From: Pieris napi
Taxonomy: Eukaryota > Arthropoda > Insecta > Lepidoptera > Pieridae
NCBI RefSeq assembly: GCF_905475465.1
Contig: NC_062253.1
Coordinates: forward strand, 4,030,001 to 4,094,000
Direction of reading: 5' to 3'
Length of the DNA: 64,000 bases
Position numbers and translations under genes: made by a program. A model generated the notes under the pieces. That model was not told the origin of the DNA, searched no databases, and saw only the letters and a program-made list of their open reading frames with translations. Positions 22,004-35,979 of this stretch are shown one piece after another; positions within the stretch are counted from its first letter, which is position 1, and every line of letters begins with the position of its first letter.

Positions 22004-25000
22004 TTTATTTCCAAATACGCTCGAAGTCAAACTTTTCATATAAATAAAAAGCTAGTCCATTTCTGCCATTTCATGGAAGTGGACAAAACTTTTGCGCATC
22101 CAACCGCTTAATATTAAACCGGGAAAATTAAATAACCAATATTTTCATATAAGACCGCTATGTGTACCACGTAAATTGTAATCCAATAACATACAAATTT
22201 ACATAGTAAATAGGTATACAACGCGACAATAAATCTAAAATAATGACTGCGAATAATTCATGAATTGATCACTCTTCGTTCATCAGTCTTGTCATTGTCA
22301 CTAAATAGTCGATTAGTGATGATAGAACTGTCACTTAGGCGATTTATTTTATTACCATTATTATAATATTGTTATACAAAAAGTATAGACTATTAAATAG
22401 CTTGATTTAAATATTTCTGCGTCTTACTCAACATTTAAGCCATAGGCCATAGCAATGAAAAAAAAAATAGAATTCAACTATGGATATAAACCATTACTGC
22501 CTAAACATCATTTATAGCTTGTCTATTACAATTTAAATTACTTAGCCATTTGGTTTAAAGCCTGTATTAACCGAGGGATCCACCACAGCGTGGGTTTTGC
22601 ACCACGATGTGTTTAAAAAATTGCTCGCCTTTCGAACTATTTAATCACCTTCCCAGTTAGATCACTGCCGTGTAATGCTTTCAAGGAAAAGGTGATTTCA
22701 TTTTTAAGGCAAAGCCTATTTCGGAAGAGTATTTAGACCAAAACTTTGACGACAATTATAAATAACTAAACTGTTCTTTTCATTTGCATGCCTATTATAA
22801 TTAATCAATCTGAATTACCTTCTATGCAATTACGATTTATTATTATTATTCAATGTATAGCAAATGCCGCTCTATAGGAGCGATGTTTAAATAATAAAAC
22901 ATATTTATATTAATAATTTTAAAAATATTTTTACATTTGCACTACATCTATTTCCAATTTAAATAAATCAAAGCGTTTAATTCACTTTTATTTTGGTAAT
23001 TTGGTACGACGAAAATCTAGAAGAAATCAAGATAAGATACGAAAAAATCAGTTGACCAGATGTTATCCAGGTCAGAGAATAGGGAATTGTATTGGACTCA
23101 TTTTCTATAGTAGGTCTGAACCGCAGGGCCCGGAGCAATACTAAATTAGAATGTATTACATGTTTTTTCATTTATTGCGAAATGTATATTACCTATGCAA
23201 TAATTACATATTGTTCCGAAATCTCTTACAAATGTGAAATGTTTAATATTGACTGACTGAAGCACATATTTAAAAGCATAATCAGATAATATTTAAAATA
23301 AATGAGAATAATTAAACAGTATAATCAAGTTTAATGATTAGAAATTGAGAATCTTAACAATAAACAAGCGCCATTAAATATGCACAGAACACATTAAACG
23401 TAGGACATCTATACAATATAGAACATCGTGTAGTCTCTACACATAACCACAATCAATAATTTGGCACTTGTCTGTTGTTCTCTGTCATCCCTTGCGTTAA
23501 TCAGGTATATATATTTATTGTATCAGTTTTTGATACATTATAACGCTTTAATATCCTTAAATAAACCTCATATGTCGCCAATTATTATCCGAGTTATGTA
23601 TTATTGACGAAACGAATTTCTTTCGTTTCCTGTAATGTTTGGTTCTCTGGACATACGAGGCTATCATTCTACAGCGACGAGAAGCAATTTCAAGATCACA
23701 TAAAAAAGCAACCTACACACTTCAATCAATAAATTATTAGTATCAGTTTTGGCTATATTTTTATTTTAAAATATATTATCTTTAAAAAAAACTGTGGATT
23801 ATCAATAAACTGTATAATAATAAAAAATATACCGCAATGTAAATCAATATAATTTTTTAATCAAAAACTTTATAAGAAATAGACAATGAATTTGCCGCCA
23901 TTATTCGGTTTCCGGTGGAATAGATATCTCGCGTTCGCATCTGTCACTGTCAAATGGAAAGATCTGTGGAGCCGTGTAATTTTCAATCGATTTATCCAGA
24001 TTTAAACTTTCAAGAGATAACTTAACGCCTTTCCACAAATGATGCAACATTCTTTTGGAAATTAAGAATATGAATATTAGTCTCTAGTTGCTAAACTGGA
24101 CATATCAATATCAATATACCTTTTCAATACTAAGTATAAGAAAGTAGCAACTACCTAACTTTGAGTTCTCAGGAATTAAAATCGCGACATTTTACTTTAT
24201 TTTACAGCACAGAAGTGTTAAAACTTTATTGTTGTTTTGCTTGAACAGAGTTTATGGCATAATTAAATTAAACCAATGTCGATGTTTGAATGAGTTTGAG
24301 CCATTTTATACGCCAAAATAATGATTATCATTTTATGTTCTACATATTTATAATTGGTTATATCATTGGTCTTAAATTTGTTCAACGTAGTGGTGGACAG
24401 AAAAACTGTCTTTTTTATGTTTCCACCACACTATTGTAAATTTCTTTTTTTCTGATTATGTATACTATATCCCGAAGCTCTCATCTAAACCTAATATTTT
24501 CCACCTTACCAAAAAGGATGTGAGGAATTATTTTAATAGGCGGGAAGATTTCATTTAGCAGTAGTAAGTAACAATTTAGTTTTTTCTTTAAAATATTAAG
24601 TTGTCGGTTGTTTAATGTTTAATTTCAGATTTTTTCTATTACTTATGTTTTCTGTTTCATATATTTTGTTTATCAATGTAATCTGTTTTGGCTTTGTATA
24701 TTGTCTAAGTATTTTATTTTGTTTATGTTGCTGTAAGATTACTTATAAATAAATGAAGTAATAAATTTTATTGGTCTTATTTCCAAAAACCCCTCGTGTC
24801 TCTTGCGTCAAGACAAAAATCTTTATATATGTTTGGATCTCTTTTGTATACTCAAGTATTCTTCGTTGAGGGTTCGTAAACACAATTTAACAAACTGTAT
24901 AAACATTCTAGCATCTATCATTGTCGTCTTCAACATTCCGGTAGTTTATAACATTGAGTTGAGAATTTTCTTGAATGTTTACGATGAAACTTTGAATAGT

Positions 25001-25262
25001 AACTTCACTTTAGAACTTAAATTGAATATTATTAAGGATTTGCTTTTTGCTAAAATAAGCGCCTCCAACTTGTTAAAAAACATATATCGGTATTGTAGTC
25101 ATATTTTATTATGTGTTACATTACAATACTAAAAAACCTTAGTCTATCACGACAGCAGAAGCACTCGAAATAACGTCGTTAAATTGGGTAAATAATCGTT
25201 AAAGCTAATTTATTAAAATATATTCGTGTACATTACAGGCAATATTAAAACGCTTATTCAGT
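22004..25262. other. AT-rich intergenic DNA with a possible LINE scrap
   Basis: No host gene is seen. Near 22660-22735 a frame reads VRSLPCNAFKEKVISFLRQ, reminiscent of the 'IRSLP...FK..V...L' end of jockey-like polymerases, too short to be sure. The 109-codon ORF at 24803-25132 has no recognisable domain. Confidence 0.4.
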
Positions 25263-25640
25263 TGCGCTACCCTTTGGTCATAGCTTCAGACTTCTGTATC
25301 TGTTTCGAGATCATTTTTCTTAGGCAAGTGGGTGATCAGCATTCTGCGACACACGCCGTCCATTTTTGAGTTGAAGATGGTTTCCTTACGATGTTAAGGC
25401 CGATTTACATTATCTTAGTGTTTAGGAGAGTGCTTTAGGATAGTACTTTAGTTGAAACATGTAAACGCTACTTGCTTTAGTAAACGCTCCGCTAAAGAAC
25501 TTGCCTTTCAAGTTGTACTAAAGCACTCTCCTAAACACTAAGATAATGTAAATCGGCCTTTATCCTTCACCGTACGAGCGAGTGTTAAATACACAAAAAA
25601 ATAGTCCATTATTGCGAAGTCCTTCACTCGCATGCTCAAG
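25263..25640 (-). mobile_element. tRNA-derived SINE containing a nested MITE
   Basis: Minus-strand SINE tail at about 25263-25396 and the rest from 25563 (CACTCGCTCGTACGGTGAAGG) to about 25640. The SINE phrase that should read straight through is split by the 163-bp MITE at TTA. Confidence 0.7.
25397..25559. mobile_element. 163-bp palindromic MITE, second copy
   Basis: Same length and ends as the element at 11858-12020, differing at two internal positions that I can count. The TTA duplication lies at 25394-25396 and 25560-25562, inside the SINE body. Confidence 0.9.
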
Positions 25641-26385
25641 CCACTATTTATTTATTCTTAACATAAATGAAACAAAAATAATAAAACTTTATTCATGACA
25701 GAAACATGGTTGTGACAAAATTGATCTAACGCTAATTCCCACACTATTATTCCGTGGTACATGGTGCATGTTTAAAACATTTTTTTAAAGTAAACGTAAT
25801 CTTACTGTTACACCTCATCAAACAAAAGTCGTGTAAGACCTTAAGTATGCGTGAATGCATGAGTATGTGAATGAGTGTGTGCGTAGAATACACTGTATTT
25901 GAGAGTGTGGCTGAGAGTTGTTATAAGCGTGCGCTGTGTTAGTGTTTGGAACCTCAGAATAGAACCTATGCAGTAATTTTATGCATTTTGTAAGTATTTG
26001 CACATTTAATATGTGATGACGCGGATGAACACTTGCATGACAATTTACTCACGCAGTAAAAATTACATCAATTTAGTTTATCATTAATTGCTCCGAGAAC
26101 ACAGTATGTGAGACAGATGTTAGTTACATTTAACGATTTCCACGATATTGACGTCAAGGCAATGGCCACAATCTCAATAAGGAACAGTGTATATTGCAAC
26201 GTTATTTAAAAACAAAATAAAACATAAATTTATAAACGTCAAATATTATTCTAAATTTAGATTTACAATCTAAGTTCTAGAAAGAAAGCTTATGACTAGG
26301 CAAGCATACTTCTAAGGAGTTGCACTATCCCATTAGCTTATTTATTAAATTGATATTATTTATCTATAAAGAAAATTATTACTAA
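25641..26385. other. AT-rich DNA, nothing recognised
   Basis: A possible short LINE tail lies near 25680-25720 (AATAAAACTTTATTCATGAC). No gene is seen. Confidence 0.4.
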
Positions 26386-26610
26386 CTAGCGGACCCGACA
26401 GACGTTGTCCTGCATGATATTTCAATCGATTAGGATATTAAACAAAATATGAAAGTACCGACTGCAGCGCCATCTGCCGGGCTGATTTCTGAATCAAAAC
26501 CATCCAGGGCGCCACCCAAACACATATAAAAAAAACATTCAAATCCGTCCAGCCGTTTAAGAGGAGTTCAGTGACATACACACGCACAGTAAAATTATAT
26601 ATAAATATAA
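26386..26610 (-). mobile_element. short Helitron-like element
   Basis: The minus strand ends ACGTCTGTCGGGTCCGCTAG|T at 26386. The 5' side reads TTATATTTATATATAATTTTACTG near 26605, where the expected TC start is not exact. The interior holds the phrase AATCCGTCCAGCCGTTTAAG (plus strand). Confidence 0.55.
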
Positions 26611-26612
26611 GG

Positions 26613-27450
26613 TTTATATAGCCTAAAACAAAAGCCAGCGATGGCTATTTGTGGTACCAACTTTCCGATCAGCAATATTAGATACTAGTTAATTGAATAA
26701 AGCTCAGGATGGGCGCGTAATTTGTTGAGAGGCGTAACACAAATAGACACTTTCTGTTCTGAGCGTAGTCCATTAGATTATTTCCGATAAATTAATAAAT
26801 AACCAACTCGGTTGCAAAATTATTGCTGGAAAAAGACTTGCCAAGGAAGCAGTGAAAGCCCTTATTTGACGTTTGAAAGGATCCAAAAAGGTAAAGTTTT
26901 GAACAATACATTGGGTTGGGGTGAGATTCAGAAAGGAGATTTAGCGTGAACTATCACACCTTAATAATACATTTTTGACGTACGAGAGTCAATAGAATAT
27001 CTTATAGAAATTCTATTTTTAAAATTAAAATTTCGCAAAGAGAATTTATGAAATATTAGTATTTTATGTTTTATGCAAAATAATTTATTGAAATATCAAA
27101 TGACGAATTGTAAATTAAAATTGTGTTTTTATTATCGAAGAAATAAATTTATAATTTGTATTAATTTTCGACACTTAATATTTTAATGACAATTAAATTC
27201 ATTAAATTCCTAACATATCTTCCGTTTTACGTCCCTCTAAGTCTCGGAAATCTAAAGTTTTAGATTTGTAAAATATGAACAAGTCAAGACTTAAAAATTA
27301 GTTTGCCGAAGAAGTTTCACTTCTGACATGTGTACTTTGTACGTACGCACTTTTTTTATTCTGTAAAGACGCATTTGACCTGTTTCTTGAAACATAACTC
27401 GGGACATATTAAGTAAAATTTTCAAATACATATACATTATACATATGTTA
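26613..27450. other. AT-rich DNA, nothing recognised
   Basis: No gene or classified repeat is visible. Confidence 0.4.
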
Positions 27451-27454
27451 AATT

Positions 27455-27560
27455 AAGTTGGCGCCTGGTAGATAGTACCGGTGACCAGAGCTGGTGCTTT
27501 CCTCGCTCAACGAATAAATATCGCAATATTTATATACATATAATTTTTTATTTATCAATT
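27455..27560 (+). repeat. GGCGCCTGGTA family repeat, fragment
   Basis: TGGCGCCTGGTAGATAGTAC, CGGTGACCAGAGCTGGTGCT, TTCCTCGCTCAACG and ATATCGCAATAT match the copies at 18736 and 38540. Confidence 0.6.
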
Positions 27561-28083
27561 TTGTAATATTATTATTACTATGTACCTAGTATTGTGTGTG
27601 TGTGTATACTATTTCTATCAGTACGTTATTATCCTTCTTTGCTAACGGATATATGCAAGAATAATAAAACAAACATGATATAATGAATTAGACAAATGAT
27701 CCCAAGTACCCGCTTCCTTTGAGCATACCGTTTTCATTAAACGAAAGAAAGAATTCATGGGATTTTAATCTTAATTTCATACATGTTAAAGATGTAAGTC
27801 GTGTGAATAAATGTATTAGCGTAGTTTTGTTTGTACTGAGCCCGAGTACTTTCCCACGCTCTTCTGTATTCTTATTACATTGTACATAGTAAGAAATTAG
27901 TATTATATATTTTCACTGCATAAATATTTTTTATTTTAAGAATATTATTTAAAATACAAATGATATTTCTTTAATGTTGTCTTTGCTTTTACGAGTAGCT
28001 CCATTCAAATAAAACATCTATAATATCAACTTTTACATAGTTTAACCTTAAAAACTTTAGATTGAAATTCCTTAGCACAACGA
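27561..28083. other. AT-rich DNA, nothing recognised
   Basis: Includes a short GT run near 27594-27604. No gene is seen. Confidence 0.4.
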
Positions 28084-28232
28084 GCGATGCCCGTTTTTGC
28101 CTCTGTTGATATTTATTCAAGGCAAGTGGTGACTCTTTGTGCCCAACCAATATGTATCGGTCGATCATCATGGCCTCGAAGACCTACGCCCGCGCCATGT
28201 GCTTTAACCACTAAACCATAGAGGCAGTATTG
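28084..28232 (-). mobile_element. second tRNA-like SINE family
   Basis: The minus strand reads TGCCTCTATGGTTTAGTGGT TAAAGCACATGGCGCGGGCG. This is a box A-like start followed by a degraded box B (GGTCTTCGAGGCC). The sequence differs from the main SINE family of the window. A functional tRNA fold cannot be drawn. Confidence 0.5.
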
Positions 28233-29354
28233 TTTCCACTACAGTAAGTAATAAAAAAGTAGTTTTTCGTGCTCATCTGTTATCAAAAGTTACTCTTACA
28301 TACTTAATTTTGGTATTAATGGTTTAAACAATTATTTTAAACGACTTCTCTAGCGAAACTAATAGCTAAGTATACATTTAACTTCAGCCTAATAAAACGC
28401 TTTTTAATTCAAACAAGAAAGAACTTTCAAGTAATTAACAAGGTCAATAATCTCAGTCTATCAAAGCGACCTTGATTGACTCAACTTCGTTTAATTAAAT
28501 TCTTTAAGTAAAATCTTTTCCAGCAGTCAAAGAGTATATAGCCAAAATCTTATTTAGTTTATGCCCTAAATTTTGTAAATACGTTTAGACAGTTTAAACC
28601 TTACTTTGATCCATGTGGTAGTAATATAGTGGTTTGTATGATTGACTATGGGACTTAATATTTTTTTTTGGAACTTAGACACATCACATATGGATATAAC
28701 ATCCGCATATTTCAAATCTCAAAGTTATATGTTCCTTATGAGTGTCCAAGTGTTTTTTTTTACGGTCATAAGTGTACATTGTGTTACCTATATGAATAAA
28801 TGATTTTTTTCTTTTGACCAACAAATGAAAGGTCTGGACTCTGGAAGATCTTAAAAAACGCTTTTTGTGAACATTGAAATACTTTTTACCAAAATACAAT
28901 GAATATAAGTTTTCGATTATAGTAAGTTTTTTAAAATCGCATTGAAATACATAAATAATCAGAGCTATTTATTATAACAAAGCTTGTACTGGCGTATCTA
29001 TATTAGTGAGTCTATGCTAAAGCGAGCAGGCGGTAACGAATGGTGCTTATTTTGTTTTAGCCTGTCCGTGGGAACAGAGAACTTTTGTTTTAGCTTCGCG
29101 CTTTTGGAGTTCACTAACATTATTTTTAATAATATGAGATGTTCTATATTATACACTATTATTAAACCTGAACTAATTGAGAATCAATTCTAAATCATTT
29201 TCCGTTTCTCTAGCGCTCCGTTTGTTGTAATGTTTTCGTTTCCTTTTTTGTATTAAAAAAAACTCTTTAGTTTATAACGAATTTGAAGAAATTTGTACTG
29301 TGGTGTAGCCTTTCAAGCACCAAGGTTAAACCCCTTAGTGTTTAATATTCTAAC
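28233..29354. other. AT-rich DNA with a short LINE tail
   Basis: At about 28765-28815, GTGTACATTGTGTTACCTATATGAATAAATG is the terminal part of the repeat family at 17605. Nothing else is assigned. Confidence 0.45.
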
Positions 29355-29356
29355 TA

Positions 29357-29868
29357 CAGTGGAATCTCTATAACTCGAATGTCAAGGGAAATGGAAAAAA
29401 TCGAGTTAACGAGTTTTCGACTTAACAAGATCTTCGAGATACATATATGATTTTACTGCTGTAATTACGACTTATAGAGGAGCGATTTCTGTTGTACTAT
29501 ATTTTTCGATTTGTAGAGTCGAATTTGAATAACAATTCGACTTGAGATTTGTAGTACACATTTATTTATGGATGTATTCATTCATTGCACGTGTACAAGA
29601 CAAAAACAATAGATTAGCAGCCCCGAACCCGAATATTCATTTTGCATTTTATTGCTATTATTTCGGTGAATTCCAAGTCAAGTCATTATATTTTTTTTTA
29701 ATTCGAGTTATAGAGCATAAAAATATATATCAATACTTCGTAGAGAAATAACATTTTGTTCGAGATACAAAGTCTAAATAATTCGAGATATAGAGAAGGG
29801 AATGGACATTTTTTACGACTTACTGAGGGTTTCGACTTAACAAGGTTTGAGTTATAGAGATTCCACTG
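29357..29868. mobile_element. 512-bp mariner/pogo-like MITE
   Basis: The left end CAGTGGAATCTCTATAACTC and right end GAGTTATAGAGATTCCACTG are inverted repeats flanked by TA on both sides (29355-29356, 29869-29870). Further TCGAGTTA / TCGACTTA phrases recur inside near both ends. No transposase is present. Confidence 0.8.
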
Positions 29869-29870
29869 TA

Positions 29871-30920
29871 CATACTCGTACAATGCGTGAAGCATCTATA
29901 CGTATATTTTATAGACGATGATTTGGGCGAAAAGGCTACACCCAAAAAATATTATTAATCGAAGGTTTTTACTTACTCTTATTACCTTCCGAGAACTTCG
30001 AATATACCTTAAACACGTACAAAACACTTCTAATAAGCGTAAGTATCAAGCACTCTACATATTGGATCGGTATTCCGGAGAGAATCACGACTATCCGAGC
30101 GATAATGTGTTGCCAGGATAGGCATAAAATATTAATGATTTGTGGTAATATATGATAATGGCAAGTTCCGTTTCCGATACGAAATTAATTCTGTTCGAAC
30201 GATTTAAGGTCGGAGGTTATTAATTATTCAGAATATAAAAACAGTGGCTTTCAATTATAAAACTTCGGTAATATAAGGATAGAATAACAGACGTCTTTTC
30301 TTATTGTTACTGATAAGATTTCGCGCTTAACAGTTTTCCCAGATTCGAACCGAGGACTAAAGAATAAAGTACTCGAGAAACTGAGCTTATGTACTTATTT
30401 TTTCAAGTACACATAATTATAAATATCCAGCGAAGCTTAGCCAATAATTGGCATTATTATATAGAATTAAAATATTGAAAAGCCTGGATTCAGAGTGCAT
30501 TGCGGTATTCTCTTGAAATATTAGTATTAAAAGCAAAATATAAATTCAAATAAAAACCTGTTTCAGTAAAACTTTGTAGCAAACTATGCAATAATAAGGT
30601 TGAAGGCATGTGGTTCTATTTCAGCTGCTGTTTATTTCTAAAGGGTCTTCTGAAATTACGAATCGAACATTGTTTCGCCAGATTATGAACCTTTGGATTA
30701 TATTCTGTATGTTGACTACTACGAGAGGAGACACGCTCAAATTTGAGCCCACATGGAATACAATTCACGTCTAAGCGGAAGCTTGAGCTTTGAGTATTTT
30801 TTCATTTAGTACGATTGTTTGCTTTTTCCGATCACCGATATATAAAGGGCCGTTTATAGTAAAAATTTACAGCGTTTAACGAGAAAGTAAATATTTATGT
30901 ATGTAGTAGTTAAACAAGTT
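29871..30920. other. AT-rich DNA, nothing recognised
   Basis: No gene is seen. A box B-like string on the minus strand near 30335-30355 is isolated (see rejected list). Confidence 0.4.
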
Positions 30921-30924
30921 CCTT

Positions 30925-31195
30925 CCACATGACCGTATTCAACGAAGAGCGATTCTAATCATCGATGAGCAGTCACTTTTCGAGAGTCTTGATCACTTGG
31001 AATTGCGTCGATGTAGGGTCTCTTTGCATCTACTACCGCATTTAACATGGAGAGTCTTCAGAGGAGTTGTTGGAGTAAGGCAGGTTTTGCCGCCCACCAC
31101 CACTATGTGGGACCAGCTGCCCACTGAAGTATTTCCGAACCAATTCGATTTATTCTTTAAGAACAGAGCGCACCAATTCTTAAAAAGATGACAAT
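30925..31195 (+). pseudogene. CR1/jockey-like LINE C-terminus
   Basis: Plus-strand frames contain LRRCRVSLHLLPHLTWRVF and then MWDQLPTEVFPNQFDLFFKN ending RAHQFLKR. This is the terminal segment of CR1/jockey-type polymerases ('WN.LP..VFP..FD...FK.....FLK'), with an internal deletion. Confidence 0.6.
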
Positions 31196-33224
31196 GCACT
31201 TTCGATATCACTTCACATCATGTTATATAAAAAAATTATTGAATTGGGTCCTTTCACGTCATTTCCAGGTGTCACTTTGAGGTGCTGTATTCTTGCTTAA
31301 AAGTCATACGATATGATCATAGTATGTTCTATTAAATAAGGTGTGTGTGTTGGTAAGATCATCGCATCTAAACACTTTTTTTATGTATACAAAGGTATTA
31401 CAATATGATTAGTAATACAGTATAAACTTTTTAGAAAACATAGAAAAAGAAGAAACGAAAACTATGGCAAGCAAAAACTTTTTGGTACCATTAGAGCCAT
31501 AAACATTTGTCATGATTCAACATGGAAAACATTCGAATTTCAAATGTAGGCTCGGGGGGAAAACTATAAATATTCGATGACGCAGATGCAATTTCACCTG
31601 CTATCATTCTACCCGTCTGGTCCGTTGCACTGTTGAAACATTGCATGGGTAAATTCGAGAATAAAATCCTATTATCTAGACTTATAGTTCATGGATGCAA
31701 CAATAGTATCATGCTTCTACTATATTTAATGTATTTGTTGTCGTCTCCACATATAAAGCCAGCACTATTTTTCTAGAACACTCTAGTTTGCATATTGATT
31801 TATATTAGTCTGATTTGTGTCCAGAATTAAATTAACTTTATTATCAATATTCGAAAGGATATAATAATAATTAAAGGATGTAAATGGGTGGAGTCACTGC
31901 TAAAAGTTTCTACCAAACAACCCAGTCGTAAATAGTCCAACTCCTACGAGTCTATATCTTTTTCTGGAGATGCGTCGGATAGAAAGTTTAAACTGTTTCA
32001 GTAGACACATTTCAATGTTCATTATATCTAGTTATTTAAATGACGACTATTGTTTATAGACATTTCACTACTCACACAGGTCTATAAAATTAATTTATTC
32101 AATTTTTTTTTTTCAAAAACTATAGTAATTGTTATTTATGTTTAAATTTTCTAAAAGTGATACGAAAGTAGTCATATCATATACACATCAAATTTAGATG
32201 ATGATATAGCTTTTTATCAAAAATGTATTTAGCAAACGATTTAACAAAAAATAATGAAATAAGTTTCTTTATCACTTTTATTGGTCACAGTCACAGACTA
32301 TAAAACGGTTTATTTACTAGAAAATGAGCCACATAGTATATGACAGTTGCTAAAAAACAAGCGAATTTACATGAAAAAAAGATATTTGTTCAACTTAAGT
32401 GCAAAAAAAATTACTCTGTTCAATAAAATTACAAATGTATAGGAAGTCACCACAATAAACAAGAAGATTACTGGATCCCACGAACAAAGTCTCGAAAAAC
32501 ACGTGAATGTCTAGGCTATTCAACTTTTTGATTCCGCGGGCCTAGTGAGAAGATTGAAAAGGCCAAACCATTTGAATTAGTTAATTAGAGAGACTTAAGT
32601 AATAGAGACGGTAAGTAGTGTTATTGGACACTTTCTTATGATATATATGTATATCTAAAATGATATATACATCTTATTCAGTAAATTACGTTAGTTTTAA
32701 ATTATGTACTTATTAGTCTTGAGATAGGCTAGACCGTAATGTTAAATTGTGTCTTTGTGCACAGACAATTTATAAAAAAAATACAATAAAATAAAATTAA
32801 CAACAACACATTTAAATTTAAAAAAAATATCATTGATCAGTGTTATTAATGATCTGTGATTTTATAATCTCTGGAGCTATTGAAACGGTTCAAAATGTTA
32901 ACATTTAGCTTTTTACAATAGTGTTCATAACGGATGTGAAAAATCCTATCCTGAAACAATAAATTATTTTTTCATCTGCATCGTTTCATACTGTAACAGA
33001 TATCAATATAATGGGTCTTTGTTCTGATGCTGTATATCGTGCTGCTTCATTTGTAGTGAACAATACCGCAATATATAGTTTTGAAGCAACAATACTTAAA
33101 GCCTATTCAAGAATGCAAAACTTGTATGTTGAACTACTAATTTAGACAGGAAACCACGAGCTTATTGATTGATGTTAATCAAATTTAAATAGATATTAAA
33201 TTAAGGACTTAAGTTAAATAGGAG
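31196..33224. other. AT-rich intergenic DNA
   Basis: No gene, RNA gene or transposon terminus could be recognised on either strand. Confidence 0.4.
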
Positions 33225-33300
33225 ACGTTCAAGTATTACGTAAGCACTATAGGAGGGGGGGGGGGTCTATGATTTTCCTATTTGGTGATTACGTCAACAG
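33225..33300. mobile_element. GGGAGCG-type MITE fragment
   Basis: GGAGACGTTCAAGTATTACG TAAGC followed by a run of 11 G. The first 20 bases match the ends of the elements at 8945 and 62825. Confidence 0.45.
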
Positions 33301-35979
33301 TAATTATTCACTTTTTATTATTCCATATATTATCTAAGCTTCAAAACGAAATGCATATTCGAGGATTCCCAAGAAATTTAAATACGTTTACCTATGTACA
33401 AAAAATTTTAAGAACTAGAACGGCCCCAATTAATAGTCAAAAGCTCGGTAAAGTACGGATTTTCTGTCTTCCGTAGGTGGCCGATAGGCAGGATCCTGTA
33501 CGCGAAGGTGACTTGACTTGGCTATTACATAAAAAATGATTTTATATATCATTTAAACAGCAGAATATTTCAAATAATATACGTTACCTATCGCCTTCGT
33601 TATTATACTTTATTTCAGTGAGAAACTTTCGCTATACTGGTGAAATGTATTCGGGCCACGTACGCCTGCAGTCCCAAAGCAAAACGATGTGATCTGTGCT
33701 CTTTGAATATACGAAACTTTAAGTTTCAGGGCACGGCCGACGTGAAATGTAGATATTAAAACCTGTATGATTACGAGCTTTTATAAATTCATTTCGAATT
33801 TGTTGCTTTGCTGAAATTACAAGTTGCTTACTAACGAATACTTTACTAACCTATGGGTTCATATAAAATAACAGTCACGTAATACGAGTCGTTCTTCGTA
33901 CATTTTTTTTAAAGAGCGGGCTGTGGGTTTCAATTTTGTACCTAATTTTACAGTAAAACGATAGAAAAAGTCCATATTTCTTATATATATTAATGCTACC
34001 TATATATGTTAATTGTGACTTATTAGAACTACATATTTAAAATAAGCTTCAAAATTTTTATTAGATTTTAGTTTGGTTTTAATTAGTGATACCTATGTGT
34101 TATTTTATGTTCTCTTTTGTTAATTATTTATGCACTTCTTGTACATTACACTCTGTTGGTGTTTCATTGGTCATTTTGTTTCTTCATTACAATAATACAA
34201 TTAACAACCTAGTTTAAGCTTAGGGGGATAGTATGTATATAGTATAGTATATTTTATATTGGTGCTATATAAAATATACTATAGACATACATAATGCAAA
34301 TAACAGTTAATTAACTATTATTTTATTTTTTTAAGCTACGAATATGAATAAAAATTACGGCTCGAGGCAAGACAAAAGTGATTGCCACATCGTATTAAAA
34401 ACATAAACAAAAACCTAATATTTGCTATAAAATATAAACCATAATAAAACTTTAAACTTTCGGCTCTGTAAAAGGATACCGCATTTGCATCATGCTTGAC
34501 AAGTTGCAGGCATCTGTAGTCTATGCTTTCCCGCCATAATCATAGAGTTCAAATTCCACAGATTATAAAGATGATACACGTGCATAAGCTGCACGTGCAG
34601 GATACAACCGCCTAACATCTGCTGGGTTCACTGCTCCGTCTGAGACCCTTCACTTGATAAGTGATTATAGTGAGATGAGATAATTATAGCAAGGAGTAAT
34701 GAAATTATTACTTTGATAAACTATGTAAATAGAAACGTATATATTTCTTTGTTTTACCAATGGTGAGAAAAATCATGCGTTAAAAATCAATATACAATTT
34801 CACGACAATGATAATATAATATTTGTGTTGTTGAAAAGTTCTTATAACTGCGCAATAGATCAAAGGTGGAAAAGACATTTTAGATATGCATAATGCAAGG
34901 CTTTAAAATAACGCCAGTAAAGTTGGGCAATAAATTAATCGATATATATATATATTCAACTAGCATAGTATGTTGTCAAAAGCTCCCTTAAATAGTCATG
35001 TCATGGAATTGTATGAGAACGACCTATATCTCCCATTGTGTTATGCTTCTGTGGCCTACGTCATAAAAATTGTAGATATGATACACGTTTTATAGGAGTA
35101 TTTATGCAGGCGGAATAACTCGTGTTTTTGCTATGACAATATTAATGAGAACGAGTTGTAGCTGGACATTATGACTTGGCGCTAAAACAAAAAGAGAACA
35201 AAAGATGGCTTCACACAAAGATATAATAAAAGAGCGTGTAATTTCTGTTAAGTAAAGCGAACCTACTATTTGTGATTAGCAATTTAATGTCACTTTGCAA
35301 ATCAATTTAATAATAATTATATTCAACTAAATAATTTCTCACGCACACATATCCATTTACATATTCATATTTACTTATTTGCAAAAATATTTTTATAAAT
35401 CACTTACCACACACAAAACCACGACTGTAATCTACATAGTTACCAACAACAGAGGGGCTGCCCTCTGGCAGAATTTTTTTGTCACAACCGTACTTATAAA
35501 TAAATTAAAATATTTAATTATAACAGCTCAGGACACCAAATGAATGAATTAAATGTACATTAAGATAACAGACTTTATAATGTTGGATAATTTATTGGCC
35601 CAAAATTATTCCAATTTCTTGAAATAGCAACGGCAAATTTGTTAATTGATTTGGTACACCTCAGGAGGAATACAATTGAATGTTGCAAATTTCGCTCAGA
35701 TGGTGATAAATGGCAGGTAGAATTTCATTGTGGCATTCATTGTGAATTCAGTGTGCGATTCAATAACTTTTGTGTTTCTTCGTTACTTATTCAATACAAA
35801 AACTATATTTCGGGGCAGGTGTGTGTCAAATGTTAAATTTATTGTTGCGAGTTTGAACACTGAAGTTATCAAAAGATATCTTTGTACGAGTTTATGAACT
35901 TCACAACTGTGATAGTTTTGTACCACTATTTTTGACACTTGCTTATTTACTATTCTATGTATGTTCGTACTTCATGCAC
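33301..35979. other. AT-rich intergenic DNA with one hairpin
   Basis: No gene is seen. A 16-bp hairpin (TATAGTATATTTTATA / TATAAAATATACTATA) lies near 34242-34282. GGGGCTGCCCTCTGGC followed by GTCACAACC near 35455-35490 may be an old LINE tail. Confidence 0.4.

Noticed and set aside
24803..25132. 109-codon plus-strand ORF
   Set aside because: AT-driven composition (I, L, N, K, Y rich), no domain, no start context and no repeat or gene neighbour. Likely chance.
30330..30360. Box B-like string GGTTCGAATCTGGG on the minus strand
   Set aside because: No box A or acceptor stem at the right distance; not a tRNA gene and too short to call a SINE.
34565..34650. Minus-strand reading AVNPADVRRLYPARAAYARVS resembling an aquaporin NPA region
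   Set aside because: Only the NPA triplet and a few residues match. The reading stops soon after, no splice sites fit, and bib exon 2 is already present elsewhere. Treated as coincidence.
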